From assembly GCF_019266065.1 (NCBI RefSeq), contig NZ_LPNR01000108.1:1-64000 (forward strand): a DNA stretch of 64,000 nt. Direction: 5' to 3'. The notes beneath the pieces are model-generated. The model saw nothing but the letters and a program-made list of their open reading frames with translations, had not been told where the DNA came from and ran no database searches. Made by a program: the position numbers and the translations under genes. The first letter of the stretch is position 1. Each line of letters opens with the position of its first letter. This document shows, in pieces, positions 16,819 to 24,545 of the stretch. The DNA is from Nocardia sp. MH4. Lineage in GTDB: Bacteria; Actinomycetota; Actinomycetes; Mycobacteriales; Mycobacteriaceae.

Positions 16819-18057
16819 TCAGGCGAGGCAGGCGTCGGCGCCGCCGGCGGAGAACGTCTCGGCGCTGCAATAGGCGGCGTGCGGGTAATACGGACCCATC
16901 GTGATGGCCGGGTCGCTGCCGGAGTCCTGGGAGGCCTGGACCGAGTCCGGGTAGAACGCCGCGCTCGGGGTCATGTTCCGCAGGAACAGCACCTTGTCCA
17001 CGTCGGTGCTGCCCCACGCAATCGTGGTGACGGTCGGCGGGAGGTTCGCCGGCAGGTCCGCGGGGGCGGCGAGAACGTAGGTGTAGTAGCCGGACGCGTC
17101 GAGCGCGGTCTGGAAGTCGGCGGCGCAGGCGACGACGGGGTAGGGGGTGCGCAGGTCGTTCTGGCACATCGACCAGTACCGCAGTTGGGTCGGCGCGGTC
17201 GGTGACTGCCCGGCCCGGGTATCCGGAAACGTCGGGGCTTTGCCGCGCACCACCAGCAGGCGGCCCGGCTGATAGCTGACGCGGGTCCCGACGTACTTGT
17301 TGTCACCGTTCGGGAACAGCCCGGCGGTGCTGGCCGGATTGCCGAAGGTGGCCTCCGGGGCGCCTCCGGGGAAGGCGCCGGAGGCGGCCGCGGCGATCCC
17401 CTGATCGAAGGCCGCTTTCGCGGCGTCGGCGACGGGGCCGGTGTAGCCGGCCGGGTCGAAGGGCTGCGCGCACGGCTGCGCCGGAACCTCGCTGCCCGCC
17501 AGGGTGAGTTTCACCTCCGGCAGCGGCACACCACCACTGAGTGAGGCCGGGTCGGTCGGCACGTAGACCCGGACGATGACGAACCCGATCGGGGCGCGCT
17601 GCCCACTCGCGACCGCCTGGATCTCGTTGCGGCTGTGGTCGGCCGGGCCATTGACCAGCTTGGCGTGCCACCGCTGCTGCGCCGTGGGCAGCGTGGCGGC
17701 GGAGGCGTCGGTGTACGGGTTCCCGCTACCCGGATCCGGCGCGATCTGGTTGTCGCGCAACGTGTCCACGGTGTCGAGATTCGTCCCGTAGGTGTTCACC
17801 GAGAAGTACCGCGCGGCCGGATAGGTCCCCGACAACTCGATCGAGTCACCCGGTCCCAGCGCGTACGGCATCAGCCAGTACGTCGAGTTCGCATCGGGGA
17901 AAGCCACATTCAACACGGCGTCGTTCGACATGAACCGCCACGCGCACAACGCCGAGTCCGGCGGCCCCGCCACGGCCGACCCGCCGAACCCCACCGCGGC
18001 CAGCACGGTCGCCACCACACATCCGACACGAACGATCAAAGCCACAACCGACTGCAT
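16819..18057 (-). CDS. Large secreted protein of unknown function
   Basis: 412 residues with a clear signal peptide (VVALIVRVGCVVATVLAAVG, cleavage after AVAG near 31). The mature part has a recognisable N-terminal block (AWRFMSNDAVLNVAFPDANS), a LMPYALGPGDSIELSGTYPA segment, and several Cys that could form exported disulfides. Comparable proteins occur in Mycobacterium and Nocardia without assigned role; it vaguely resembles DUF1254/1214-type barrels but I cannot confirm this. Confidence 0.7.
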   Translation of the reverse strand: MQSVVALIVRVGCVVATVLAAVGFGGSAVAGPPDSALCAWRFMSNDAVLNVAFPDANSTYWLMPYALGPGDSIELSGTYPAARYFSVNTYGTNLDTVDTLRDNQIAPDPGSGNPYTDASAATLPTAQQRWHAKLVNGPADHSRNEIQAVASGQRAPIGFVIVRVYVPTDPASLSGGVPLPEVKLTLAGSEVPAQPCAQPFDPAGYTGPVADAAKAAFDQGIAAAASGAFPGGAPEATFGNPASTAGLFPNGDNKYVGTRVSYQPGRLLVVRGKAPTFPDTRAGQSPTAPTQLRYWSMCQNDLRTPYPVVACAADFQTALDASGYYTYVLAAPADLPANLPPTVTTIAWGSTDVDKVLFLRNMTPSAAFYPDSVQASQDSGSDPAITMGPYYPHAAYCSAETFSAGGADACLA

Positions 18058-18284
18058 GACGATCCCTTCGCTGCGCTCGAACTGCCGAACTGCCGAAGAA
18101 TCCGCCCGTCCACGTCACCGTGGTCGGCCCGCGACCAACATAGACCACCCCATGCCGGCGATCGGCCACCGGTTGTTCGTGGGGAGAGCGGGCGGTAGCC
18201 TTCGGGCGGGGGATTCGGGCAATCGGCGTGCGCTGTGAAAGCCGTTCTCGCCTGCCATTTCACTTGTCACACGGGGGTTTTCGA

Positions 18285-18725
18285 ATGTCTCAGACCAATG
18301 CGATGCGGGCGGGCGTGCCATCGCCGTACGCGAACGAGCCCGCGGTTCGGCGGGTGACCCGCCTTGCCGGATTCGCTGGAATCGCGCTGGGTGTCGTGCT
18401 GGTGGCCTGCGCTGCCGGACTCGTGGTGGCCGGGCTGGTCGATACCCGATACCTGATCGTCGTCTGCGTGGTCGCGCTGTTGCCCGGCATCCCCGGCCTC
18501 AGCCTGCTCGCGGCGTCGCGGCGGATTCTGCGTGGCGAGATCAACGGAACGACCAGGGCGATCACGATGTTGGTCACCATCAGTGGCCTCGTTCTGCTGG
18601 CAACGGTGGGCGCCCTCATCGAAGGGCCCTGGCCCGCGAAGATTCTGATGGTCGCGCTCACCATCGGCACGTTCACGACCGCCGCCTTCGTCAATCGCGC
18701 CGATCGCGCGTTGAAGGGCCGATAG
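18285..18725 (+). CDS. Small four-helix membrane protein
   Basis: 146 residues from the ATG at 18285. Four hydrophobic segments are visible (around 27-48, 52-72, 88-108 and 115-135 of the protein), with a short basic tail. No family recognised. It is the last chromosomal gene before the attL remnant of the integrated element. Confidence 0.65.
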   Translation: MSQTNAMRAGVPSPYANEPAVRRVTRLAGFAGIALGVVLVACAAGLVVAGLVDTRYLIVVCVVALLPGIPGLSLLAASRRILRGEINGTTRAITMLVTISGLVLLATVGALIEGPWPAKILMVALTIGTFTTAAFVNRADRALKGR

Positions 18726-18770
18726 CGCGGGCTCGGTGGGGCGACAGGGCGTCCACCAGCCCCGATGGAG

Positions 18771-18812
18771 TGCCCCCACTGGGACTCGAACCCAGACTGC
18801 GCGGATTTTAAG
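18771..18812 (-). repeat. attL: truncated 3' half of a tRNA gene
   Basis: 38 of 42 bases match 30779-30820 without gaps. It holds the acceptor 3' strand, T arm and anticodon 3' stem of a Leu(UAA)-type tRNA but no 5' half, so it is not functional. Two of the four differences are a compensated T-stem pair. Unlike the intact gene it lacks an encoded CCA. It is inferred to be the original chromosomal 3' half displaced on integration. The 12-bp identical block at its right end, GCGGATTTTAAG (18801-18812), is the likely crossover core. Confidence 0.85.
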
Positions 18813-18907
18813 AACCTCCGGCTCGGTCCGGCGACAGCGCGGTGACCTGCGGAAATAGGCCGCATCAGCTCTCAAAGTCCCACTGGCCTTGTGCTTTTGG
18901 CGTGTTC

Positions 18908-18948
18908 TGCGGGGTCTTGCGGGGCCTACAGGTAGGTTCGCGGGGCCT
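18908..18948. repeat. Three copies of a 10-bp repeat near attL
   Basis: TGCGGGGTCT (18908), TGCGGGGCCT (18918) and CGCGGGGCCT (18939) lie 95-136 bp inside the left end. Position and spacing fit arm-type binding sites for the integrase or excisionase. Confidence 0.4.
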
Positions 18949-18959
18949 TGAGAACGCCC

Positions 18960-19139
18960 CTAGCGGGGTGGGCCGGAGCTGGGGCCGCGTCTCCGCAGGT
19001 GGGAGCCATTTTCGCTCTTGATGCGCTGCTGAATGGCTGACACGGTGCGGTCCGGAGGAATGCGCTCGGGCCACAGCACCACTCCGACGATCACGGCCAG
19101 CGGCAGGCCCACCGCGACGACGAACCCGAGCGTGATCAT
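18960..19139 (-). CDS. Small single-pass membrane protein of the element
   Basis: 59 residues from the ATG at 19139, which overlaps the stop of the preceding gene (ATGA). One N-terminal membrane helix (ITLGFVVAVGLPLAVIVGVV) is followed by a basic, Arg/Pro-rich tail that would face the cytoplasm or exterior. No family recognised. Confidence 0.6.
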   Translation of the reverse strand: MITLGFVVAVGLPLAVIVGVVLWPERIPPDRTVSAIQQRIKSENGSHLRRRGPSSGPPR

Positions 19140-19366
19140 CCGTCTGCCCGCCCGCTGGTCTCGGCCACGGTAAGGGGACACCCGTCGCGCTGTTCGGCTG
19201 CGGTGAGCCAGGCGGCTACGTTGTCGAGCGACCCGTGGCAGACGACCCGGAACGGGCTGTACAGCTCCCACCCGTAGGGCGGTTCGGGTGCCCGGCGGAT
19301 TGCCATCGACCGGCACGCGGCCCGCTTGGTCAGCGCATCAAGCTGAGGTTTGATCGCGTCGCTCAT
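19136..19366 (-). CDS. Small hypothetical protein of the element
   Basis: 76 residues from the ATG at 19366, which has AGGGGA five bases upstream; an ATG at 19423 would add 19 residues. The sequence contains AIRRAPEPPYGWELYSPFRV and an adjacent CHGSLDNVAAWL segment, a pattern I have seen in small actinobacterial proteins without a role. It forms a two-gene unit with the small membrane protein. Confidence 0.6.
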   Translation of the reverse strand: MSDAIKPQLDALTKRAACRSMAIRRAPEPPYGWELYSPFRVVCHGSLDNVAAWLTAAEQRDGCPLTVAETSGRADG

Positions 19367-19543
19367 CAATTCCCCTGTGGGTGTCGGTACCAAGTGCGCC
19401 CACCGCCGGAGAGCTTTCGCCATCGTCCGCGCAGCTCGCTGCGCCCGATGCGCCGAGACATTCCTCGGCGTCGGTCCGGCGGTGGGGCTGAGAACTACTC
19501 TCGGGGACTACCGAGAAAATGGCCCGACCAATACGGTTTACCT

Positions 19544-20518
19544 ATGTTTACCGATGGCGGGGCGGTGACCGGGGGCCTGTTGCGCGAGCTGCGCACGATC
19601 GCCGGTATCGGGCTGCGGACGATGGCCGCACGTACGTGTTTCACGACTGGCTACCTGTCGCTGGTGGAGACCGGGCGCAAGCCGGTAACCCCGGCTGTCC
19701 TGGCCGGATACCGGTCTGTACTGGGTGATCCGACGTTGGGGCTGGCGAATGTTGACCCGGAGCGGCTACAGGCCACAGTCACCGACCCGTCCGGCGCTGG
19801 CAGTTCCAGCCTGGAAGACGTGGCGGTAATCCTTGAGCGCACACGGCATTTGGAGGATGTGGCGGGCGCTGAACTGGTCGCGCCGGTGATCCGGGGGATG
19901 GACGGTGTAGCGCGGGCGCTGGCCGCTGAGCGGATTGGCGGGAGCGCGGCGGCGTGTATGGCGTCGGAGGTCGCCCGATACCGAGGATGGCTGGAGCACG
20001 CTATCGGTAGCCCGCACGTTTCCAACCGCGCGTTGGAAGATGCTGCGCGGCTGGCGGAGGTGGCGGGGGATCGGTCCCAGCTCGCCCACTCCTACAGCTT
20101 CCGGGCGTACACCGCGCGCCACCAGGGCGACACCGCGCGGGCTGTAGCGCTCACAGACGCCGCTATTGGCGTTGACGGTGCACACCCGATTCTCGGTGTG
20201 TATGACCGGTACCAGCGCGCGGAACTGCTTGCGGTACGCAAGGAATCGCGCCAGGCCGGTAAGGCGCTCGCGCTGGCCGACAAAGCGGCCGAGGCAGCAG
20301 ACGGAATCGAGTTGCCTGCCTTCGGCTACTGGTACACGGCCGGATTCTGGGGCGTGCAGCGCGGCATCGTGCTGGCGCAGCTCGGGCGCAAGGCTGATGC
20401 CATTGCCGAGGCCGCCCAGGGCGTAGCGGCGATGCCCGCCGGGCACCAGTCCGCCGGATGGTTGGCGTCCATGCTGGCGCAGATCGACCCGGAAATGAAC
20501 TTGAACACGGGCGCGTAG
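19544..20518 (+). CDS. XRE-family regulator with TPR-like C-terminal domain
   Basis: 324 residues from the ATG at 19544. Residues ~8-60 form a helix-turn-helix (GGLLRELRTIAGIGLRTMAA...YLSLVETGRKPVT). The rest is Ala-rich helical and repeat-like, as in actinobacterial XRE regulators with tetratricopeptide-type regions. The gene is divergent from the 19366/19139 pair. Two GTTTACC words (19536 and 19546 areas) flank the start codon and might be an autoregulatory site. Likely a maintenance or induction switch of the element. Confidence 0.8.
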   Translation: MFTDGGAVTGGLLRELRTIAGIGLRTMAARTCFTTGYLSLVETGRKPVTPAVLAGYRSVLGDPTLGLANVDPERLQATVTDPSGAGSSSLEDVAVILERTRHLEDVAGAELVAPVIRGMDGVARALAAERIGGSAAACMASEVARYRGWLEHAIGSPHVSNRALEDAARLAEVAGDRSQLAHSYSFRAYTARHQGDTARAVALTDAAIGVDGAHPILGVYDRYQRAELLAVRKESRQAGKALALADKAAEAADGIELPAFGYWYTAGFWGVQRGIVLAQLGRKADAIAEAAQGVAAMPAGHQSAGWLASMLAQIDPEMNLNTGA

Positions 20519-20557
20519 TTCACGGTGCCGCCGCGCGGTGCCTGGGATGATTGACGG

Positions 20558-21208
20558 ATGCCGCCTGACCATGTCATTCAGATTTTTCAGAGCTCGGCCG
20601 CATGGTGGCAGGCGTGGCTACCGGTGCTGGGCTCAGTTCTTGTAGCTGGCGTTGCACTTTGGGGCGTCGTCGTCAGCAATCGAACTAACCGCGATGCAAT
20701 TGCGGCGGCTGATGAGCGTGCTCTTATGTCTTGGCGAAGAGACGAAGTGCTCAAGGTGGTCCTGTCAGTGCTCGAAACATCGGATGACATTCTGCAGGAG
20801 TTTCGCTACCAGCACTCGTGGACAGCGGAGTATGCCAAGAAGGACAACGAACTCAAGCGAAAAACTGACAAATTGTCGTTGAACTATAGTTCGTTGGAAC
20901 TGTTAGCGCCTGGGGCGCTTCCATCACGGTGCAAGGAGCTCCACGAGGCGTTATTCAATGCGCGGGAGGCAGTCGTTAATCTGCAAGAAGTCCGTGCCAG
21001 GAATATGCCAGAGCTGTTTGAATCCCGTGTGGATGCGCAGACTAAAGAGGAGGATGCCAAAGCCGCCCGGACCAACTTCATCCAGGCAGCTCAGGCCAAA
21101 CTGGGCACCTCTGACACGTTTACCCCGCTGACCGCCGCCCGAACAACGACACCACGTTGCCGCCTACGTTGGCCCCGCTCGGGAACTGCGGCGGTACAAC
21201 GGGAGTAG
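20558..21208 (+). CDS. Membrane-anchored helical protein, AT-richer than its neighbours
   Basis: 216 residues. One N-terminal membrane helix (WLPVLGSVLVAGVALWGVVV) precedes a charged, mainly helical cytoplasmic part, then a basic tail. Base composition is visibly lower in GC than flanking genes, and it uses TTA codons (20903-20905 and 20951-20953), which are rare in such genomes. Its last 89 bp overlap the integrase gene on the opposite strand. No family recognised; size and topology would fit a superinfection-exclusion type accessory gene, but nothing in the sequence proves that. Confidence 0.65.
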   Translation: MPPDHVIQIFQSSAAWWQAWLPVLGSVLVAGVALWGVVVSNRTNRDAIAAADERALMSWRRDEVLKVVLSVLETSDDILQEFRYQHSWTAEYAKKDNELKRKTDKLSLNYSSLELLAPGALPSRCKELHEALFNAREAVVNLQEVRARNMPELFESRVDAQTKEEDAKAARTNFIQAAQAKLGTSDTFTPLTAARTTTPRCRLRWPRSGTAAVQRE

Positions 21209-22664
21209 GGGCGACGGGTTCTGGCAGATTGTTAGCCGCGCCGCCGTCCTCCTCGGGAATCCAGTCGCCGTAGGTGTTCAGGGTGAGGGTGAACGTGCTG
21301 TGCCCGAGCCACTTTGACACCTGCATGAAGTGTGTTCCGGCCATCAACTGCATCACCGCGAAGGTATGCCGCAGGTCGTGGAGGCGTACGCCGCTCTGCG
21401 CGGGGATGGCCGGGCTGGTGTCGGTGGCGGGCACTTCGGGCGCGCTGGCGGGCAGCCCTACGGCCACCAGCGCGGGCTTCATGATGGTGTCGTAGAAGGT
21501 GCCCATAGCCATTGGCTGCGACCAGTCAAACGGCACCGCTACCCGCTGGCCTCGGAGGCGCAACCCGCCGCAGTTCTGCCGCGACGGCCACACTGGCGCG
21601 GTGGGCTCCGCGGAGCGCGGGTGCTGGATGGCGCGGTGTTGGTCCTCGCCGAACAGGTAGGCGTGCATCCGCGCTGCCAGCCAGGCGGGGAGCGCCACAG
21701 AACGCTTGGAGCGCTTGGACTTTGGTGTGCCAGTGACCCATTCGCCGCCCTTGCGAGTCTTGGTGCGCCGTACGTGCACCGTGCAGCGGACCTGCCCGCG
21801 TACGACGCGGAACTCCAGGTCGCGAACCTCGAGCCCGGTGTTCTCGCTGGCCCGCAGCCCGGTGTACGCCAGGAATGTCACCATCAACCCGTACACCGGA
21901 TATGCCGGCAGTTTGGCTGAGGCGGCTTGGCCTGCAGGCAGTTGGGTTGAAGCGGTTGTCAGCTCACCCGAGATGGCCGCGCTGAGCTGCGCCACCTTCT
22001 CAGCGCTCAGCGGGTACGGCTCAAAGTCCTCATGGTCCCCGGTGGCGTGGTTGGTGGTGAAGTCCACCCGATCAACCGGGTTGGCCGTGAGCGCGCCCCG
22101 CTGCACCGCGTACTTCATCACCCGGCCGAACGCGCTCCACGCATGCTTGACGGTGGCAGGGCTCAGGGTGTCGGTGGCGTTGCCTTGCCGGGAGCGCTGC
22201 GACACCAAGCCCAATAGGAAGTCTTCGCACTGCTCGGCGGTGATGGACGCTACGGCCGTACCGGCGAAGGTCTTGAGCGCGTAGCGCTGCAAGGTCTTCT
22301 CGTAGTCATCCAGCGTGCGCTGCTTGAGCCGCCCCTGGCTGACCTTCACCTGCAACGACTTCAACCAGCCCTGCGCGTAGAACCCGAACGGCAAGTCACC
22401 CGCCTTGCGCGCCTCAGCGAGCGCGGAGGTGTGGCCGGTATGACGTGCGGCGTTCAGCTCATCGCGCCGGGCTTCTGCGGCTTCCCGTGTGGGGTAGGTC
22501 TCCTGGTGCTGCTTCTGCTTCTTGCGGCCGTTGGGCCGCGCAGGGTTGACCGGGATCGGCAACCCGAACTCGTCACGTGCCGCCTCCTTCCAGACCACGA
22601 CGTAGGTCTTGACCGGCTTGCCGTTCTTGCGCTGGGCGGTTTCGCGGGTGTGGATGTGCGCCAT
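21120..22664 (-). CDS. int: Tyrosine-type site-specific integrase
   Basis: 514 residues from the ATG at 22664, one base after the serine recombinase stop; the frame is open further upstream. An arm-binding N-terminus and SAM-like core-binding domain (~90-200) precede the catalytic domain, where Arg271 (TGLRASE), His429-x-x-Arg432 (HDLRH), His455 (WLGHS) and Tyr465 (NTYGDW) form the expected active site. It would integrate and, with the excisionase, excise the element at the tRNA anticodon-loop core. Confidence 0.95.
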   Translation of the reverse strand: MAHIHTRETAQRKNGKPVKTYVVVWKEAARDEFGLPIPVNPARPNGRKKQKQHQETYPTREAAEARRDELNAARHTGHTSALAEARKAGDLPFGFYAQGWLKSLQVKVSQGRLKQRTLDDYEKTLQRYALKTFAGTAVASITAEQCEDFLLGLVSQRSRQGNATDTLSPATVKHAWSAFGRVMKYAVQRGALTANPVDRVDFTTNHATGDHEDFEPYPLSAEKVAQLSAAISGELTTASTQLPAGQAASAKLPAYPVYGLMVTFLAYTGLRASENTGLEVRDLEFRVVRGQVRCTVHVRRTKTRKGGEWVTGTPKSKRSKRSVALPAWLAARMHAYLFGEDQHRAIQHPRSAEPTAPVWPSRQNCGGLRLRGQRVAVPFDWSQPMAMGTFYDTIMKPALVAVGLPASAPEVPATDTSPAIPAQSGVRLHDLRHTFAVMQLMAGTHFMQVSKWLGHSTFTLTLNTYGDWIPEEDGGAANNLPEPVAPTPVVPPQFPSGANVGGNVVSLFGRRSAG

Positions 22665-22665
22665 G

Positions 22666-23307
22666 TCAGGCCACCGCCTTCTGAATCCGAGCCAGCACGC
22701 CACGGACCGTGCTGTAGTGCCAGGTGTCGCCGCCTGTGGCGGTTGGGATGCCTTCGGCGGTGAGCGCCGTGGCAATTGCCTTGGGGCCGAGCCCCTCCCG
22801 GTGCAGGATGGCAATGCGCCGTTCCACGTCAGCGCCGATGAGTCGGGGACGGCCGATGCGCTTGCCTGCCTGGCGAGCGCGGGCGATGCCTTCGCGGGTG
22901 CGCTCGCGGGTCTTGCGGCGTTCCTCGGCGGCGAACTCCAGCCTCACCCCGGCCAAGAAGCGCTGGTCAGGGTTGCGGCTGTCCGCGCCGTCCATGCTCA
23001 GCAGCGCCCAGCCGTAGTTCTCAGCGCGCTTGAACAGTGCTGCGCCGTCCTCCTGGTCACGGGTAACCCGGTCAAGCGCGCGGACCAGCAACCCGTCAGC
23101 CATGCCCGACTCGATGTAGTGAATGGCCATGGCCCGGCCGTACATCTCATCGGTCTTCGCGCCGCTGATCACGTCCGACGCGATAGTCAGCAGGTCATGT
23201 CCTGCCGGGGAGCACCAGCCCTCCAGCGAATCCCTTTGTGCTCCAAGGCCATAGCCTTCTCTCCCTTGGTCCTCAGTACTCACTCGTACGTAGCCGATCA
23301 GTCTCAC
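22666..23307 (-). CDS. Serine recombinase (resolvase/invertase family)
   Basis: 213 residues from the GTG at 23307, which has GGAAGGAA seven bases upstream; a longer open frame begins at TTG 23346, inside an inverted repeat. The N-terminal catalytic domain starts RLIGYVRVSTEDQ with the nucleophile Ser10, then ALDRVTRDQEDGA; the C-terminal helix-turn-helix reads GPKAIATALTAEGIP. It is too short for a large serine integrase, so dimer resolution or DNA inversion is more likely than integration. It is directly followed by the tyrosine integrase gene. Confidence 0.92.
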   Translation of the reverse strand: MRLIGYVRVSTEDQGREGYGLGAQRDSLEGWCSPAGHDLLTIASDVISGAKTDEMYGRAMAIHYIESGMADGLLVRALDRVTRDQEDGAALFKRAENYGWALLSMDGADSRNPDQRFLAGVRLEFAAEERRKTRERTREGIARARQAGKRIGRPRLIGADVERRIAILHREGLGPKAIATALTAEGIPTATGGDTWHYSTVRGVLARIQKAVA

Positions 23308-23320
23308 TGGCGTTCCTTCC

Positions 23321-23381
23321 GCGTAGCTAGGGTCGCGAAACGTCAAGGTCCGTTTAACGTTTCGCGCCCCCTACGCTACGC
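23321..23381. repeat. Long inverted repeat upstream of the serine recombinase
   Basis: The inner arms CGCGAAACGT (23334-23343) and ACGTTTCGCG (23357-23366) are perfect over 10 bp with a 13-bp centre. The outer arms GCGTAGCTAGGG (23321) and CCCTACGCTACGC (23369-23381) extend the pairing with small indels, giving arms of about 23-25 bases. Candidate res-type recombination site or operator for the recombinase gene. Confidence 0.7.
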
Positions 23382-23440
23382 CAGCTAACTTGTGGCGAAC
23401 TCGCGAACGCTTTTGTCCCAGTGCAGCTTTCGGCGTCGGG

Positions 23441-24238
23441 TCAGCGCCTGCCGCGCGGGTTGTGCGGCGCTGGGTCCTCGTAGAGCACTGGCAGGAATGC
23501 CCCGCGCCGGTTGAGTTCAGCAGCGCGCGCCACAGCGTCATCACCAGTCACCGCGTCCGACGCTCCCGCTGAGAGAGCCCTAGGGGTTCCGGGTACACCC
23601 GGCCGCCCCGCAGGTTCGGCGGTGTGGGCGTCGGGAGGGTAAGTGTGCGGCTCCTGCGGCCCGGTAGCGCCGGGGTCCGGGGTGTCAAGCTCGTAGATGA
23701 CTACTGTGTCTGGCACGTCTGGTTCTGCCGCTTCGGCCATTGCGAGCACCCGCTCATACGCCCCATCGTCGCCACCGTCCCGGCTGATGCTCTCGAACAC
23801 CTTCTCCCAGGGCTTGAGGTTGACCTCCACCTCAACGGCAGTCTTGGCCGAGACCCCCGCCCGGTCGAGCGCGTCCTTGATCGCGGCGAGTTTCACCGCG
23901 TACGGCGCGTCGTCGTCTGTGGCGATGCCCAACAGCTTCTCGGCCATCCGGTCCGCCGCGTTCTCAAGCCGCGCTCGGGCTTTGGCCTTGACCTGTGGGG
24001 CTGCTCCGCCGTGCGTCCGGCAAACGGTCGCCCCCTCAATGGCAGCCTTGCGGCACGGTTCGCCGTTCGTCCGTCGCGCGGTACACGGCCGTCGAGGACT
24101 GCGCCCGTCGTTCCAGAGTCCTTCCATAGGTGCACCCTTTGATGCATCGTCCTCTGCCGCTGCTGGTTCCAAACCTTCCGGATTCACACTTTCCGGCTTG
24201 AACTCCACTGGTGCCTGCTCGTTCTCGTTCTCTGGCAT
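23441..24238 (-). CDS. Zinc-motif phage protein, small-terminase-like
   Basis: 265 residues from the ATG at 24238, which has GGAG six bases upstream; a TTG at 24265 would add nine. Residues Cys52, Cys62, Cys73 and His76 (in PCTARRTNGEPCRKAAIEG and the VCRTHGGAAP following) form a putative zinc knuckle seen in actinophage proteins annotated as small terminase-like. A helical Ala/Arg-rich stretch follows, then a Pro-rich tail. If it is a small terminase it could direct packaging of element DNA by a helper phage's large terminase. The terminase role is inference. Confidence 0.6.
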   Translation of the reverse strand: MPENENEQAPVEFKPESVNPEGLEPAAAEDDASKGAPMEGLWNDGRSPRRPCTARRTNGEPCRKAAIEGATVCRTHGGAAPQVKAKARARLENAADRMAEKLLGIATDDDAPYAVKLAAIKDALDRAGVSAKTAVEVEVNLKPWEKVFESISRDGGDDGAYERVLAMAEAAEPDVPDTVVIYELDTPDPGATGPQEPHTYPPDAHTAEPAGRPGVPGTPRALSAGASDAVTGDDAVARAAELNRRGAFLPVLYEDPAPHNPRGRR

Positions 24239-24295
24239 GGATGCTCCAATCGTGTTTATTTCCAATGGTTTTCAGTGCCGAGGTCCCGTACCGGC

Positions 24296-24545
24296 AACTA
24301 CGCCCCTTTCAACCCGGCCCTTAAGGCGGGGGCCGGGGCGGGGTTGAACCCGCCCCGCCCCGCCCCGACGCCGCGCGGTTCAACTCGGCCCCGGCTAGGG
24401 GCGGAGTTGAAAATGTGCCGCTACCTGCGGTAACCCCCGTTTCCACGGCCAACTCGGCCCTATTCGGCCCCTCCGCCGGGGCGCGGTTCACCCGCCGGGG
24501 CCGGGCTGAAGCGCCGGGGCGGGGTTGAAACCGGCCGTTCACGCG
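24296..24545. repeat. GC-rich hairpin and GTTGAA/TTCAAC repeat block next to the replicase gene; possible origin or pac site
   Basis: The block has repeated TTCAAC or GTTGAA words beside CGGCCC/CCGCCCC tracts. Two strong hairpins are GGGGCGGG-GTTGAA-CCCGCCCC and TTCAACTC...GAGTTGAA. An open frame of 73 codons (24321-24542) crosses it and its GTG overlaps the replicase stop, but the Pro/Arg/Gly-rich product looks like a by-product of the repeats. An origin recognised by the replication protein, or a packaging site, is inferred. Confidence 0.5.

Noticed and set aside
18771..18812. Second tRNA gene at the left end of the element
   Set aside because: Only the 3' half is present; no D arm or 5' acceptor strand follows, so it is an attachment-site remnant.
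22666..22814. N-terminal extension of the tyrosine integrase by 50 residues
   Set aside because: The extension lies inside the serine recombinase gene and is Arg/Pro-rich; the ATG at 22664, just after the recombinase stop, is a better start.
24321..24542. 73-residue protein overlapping the replicase stop
   Set aside because: Composition follows the GC-rich repeats and has no recognisable features; the GTGA overlap may be chance. Kept only as part of the repeat block.
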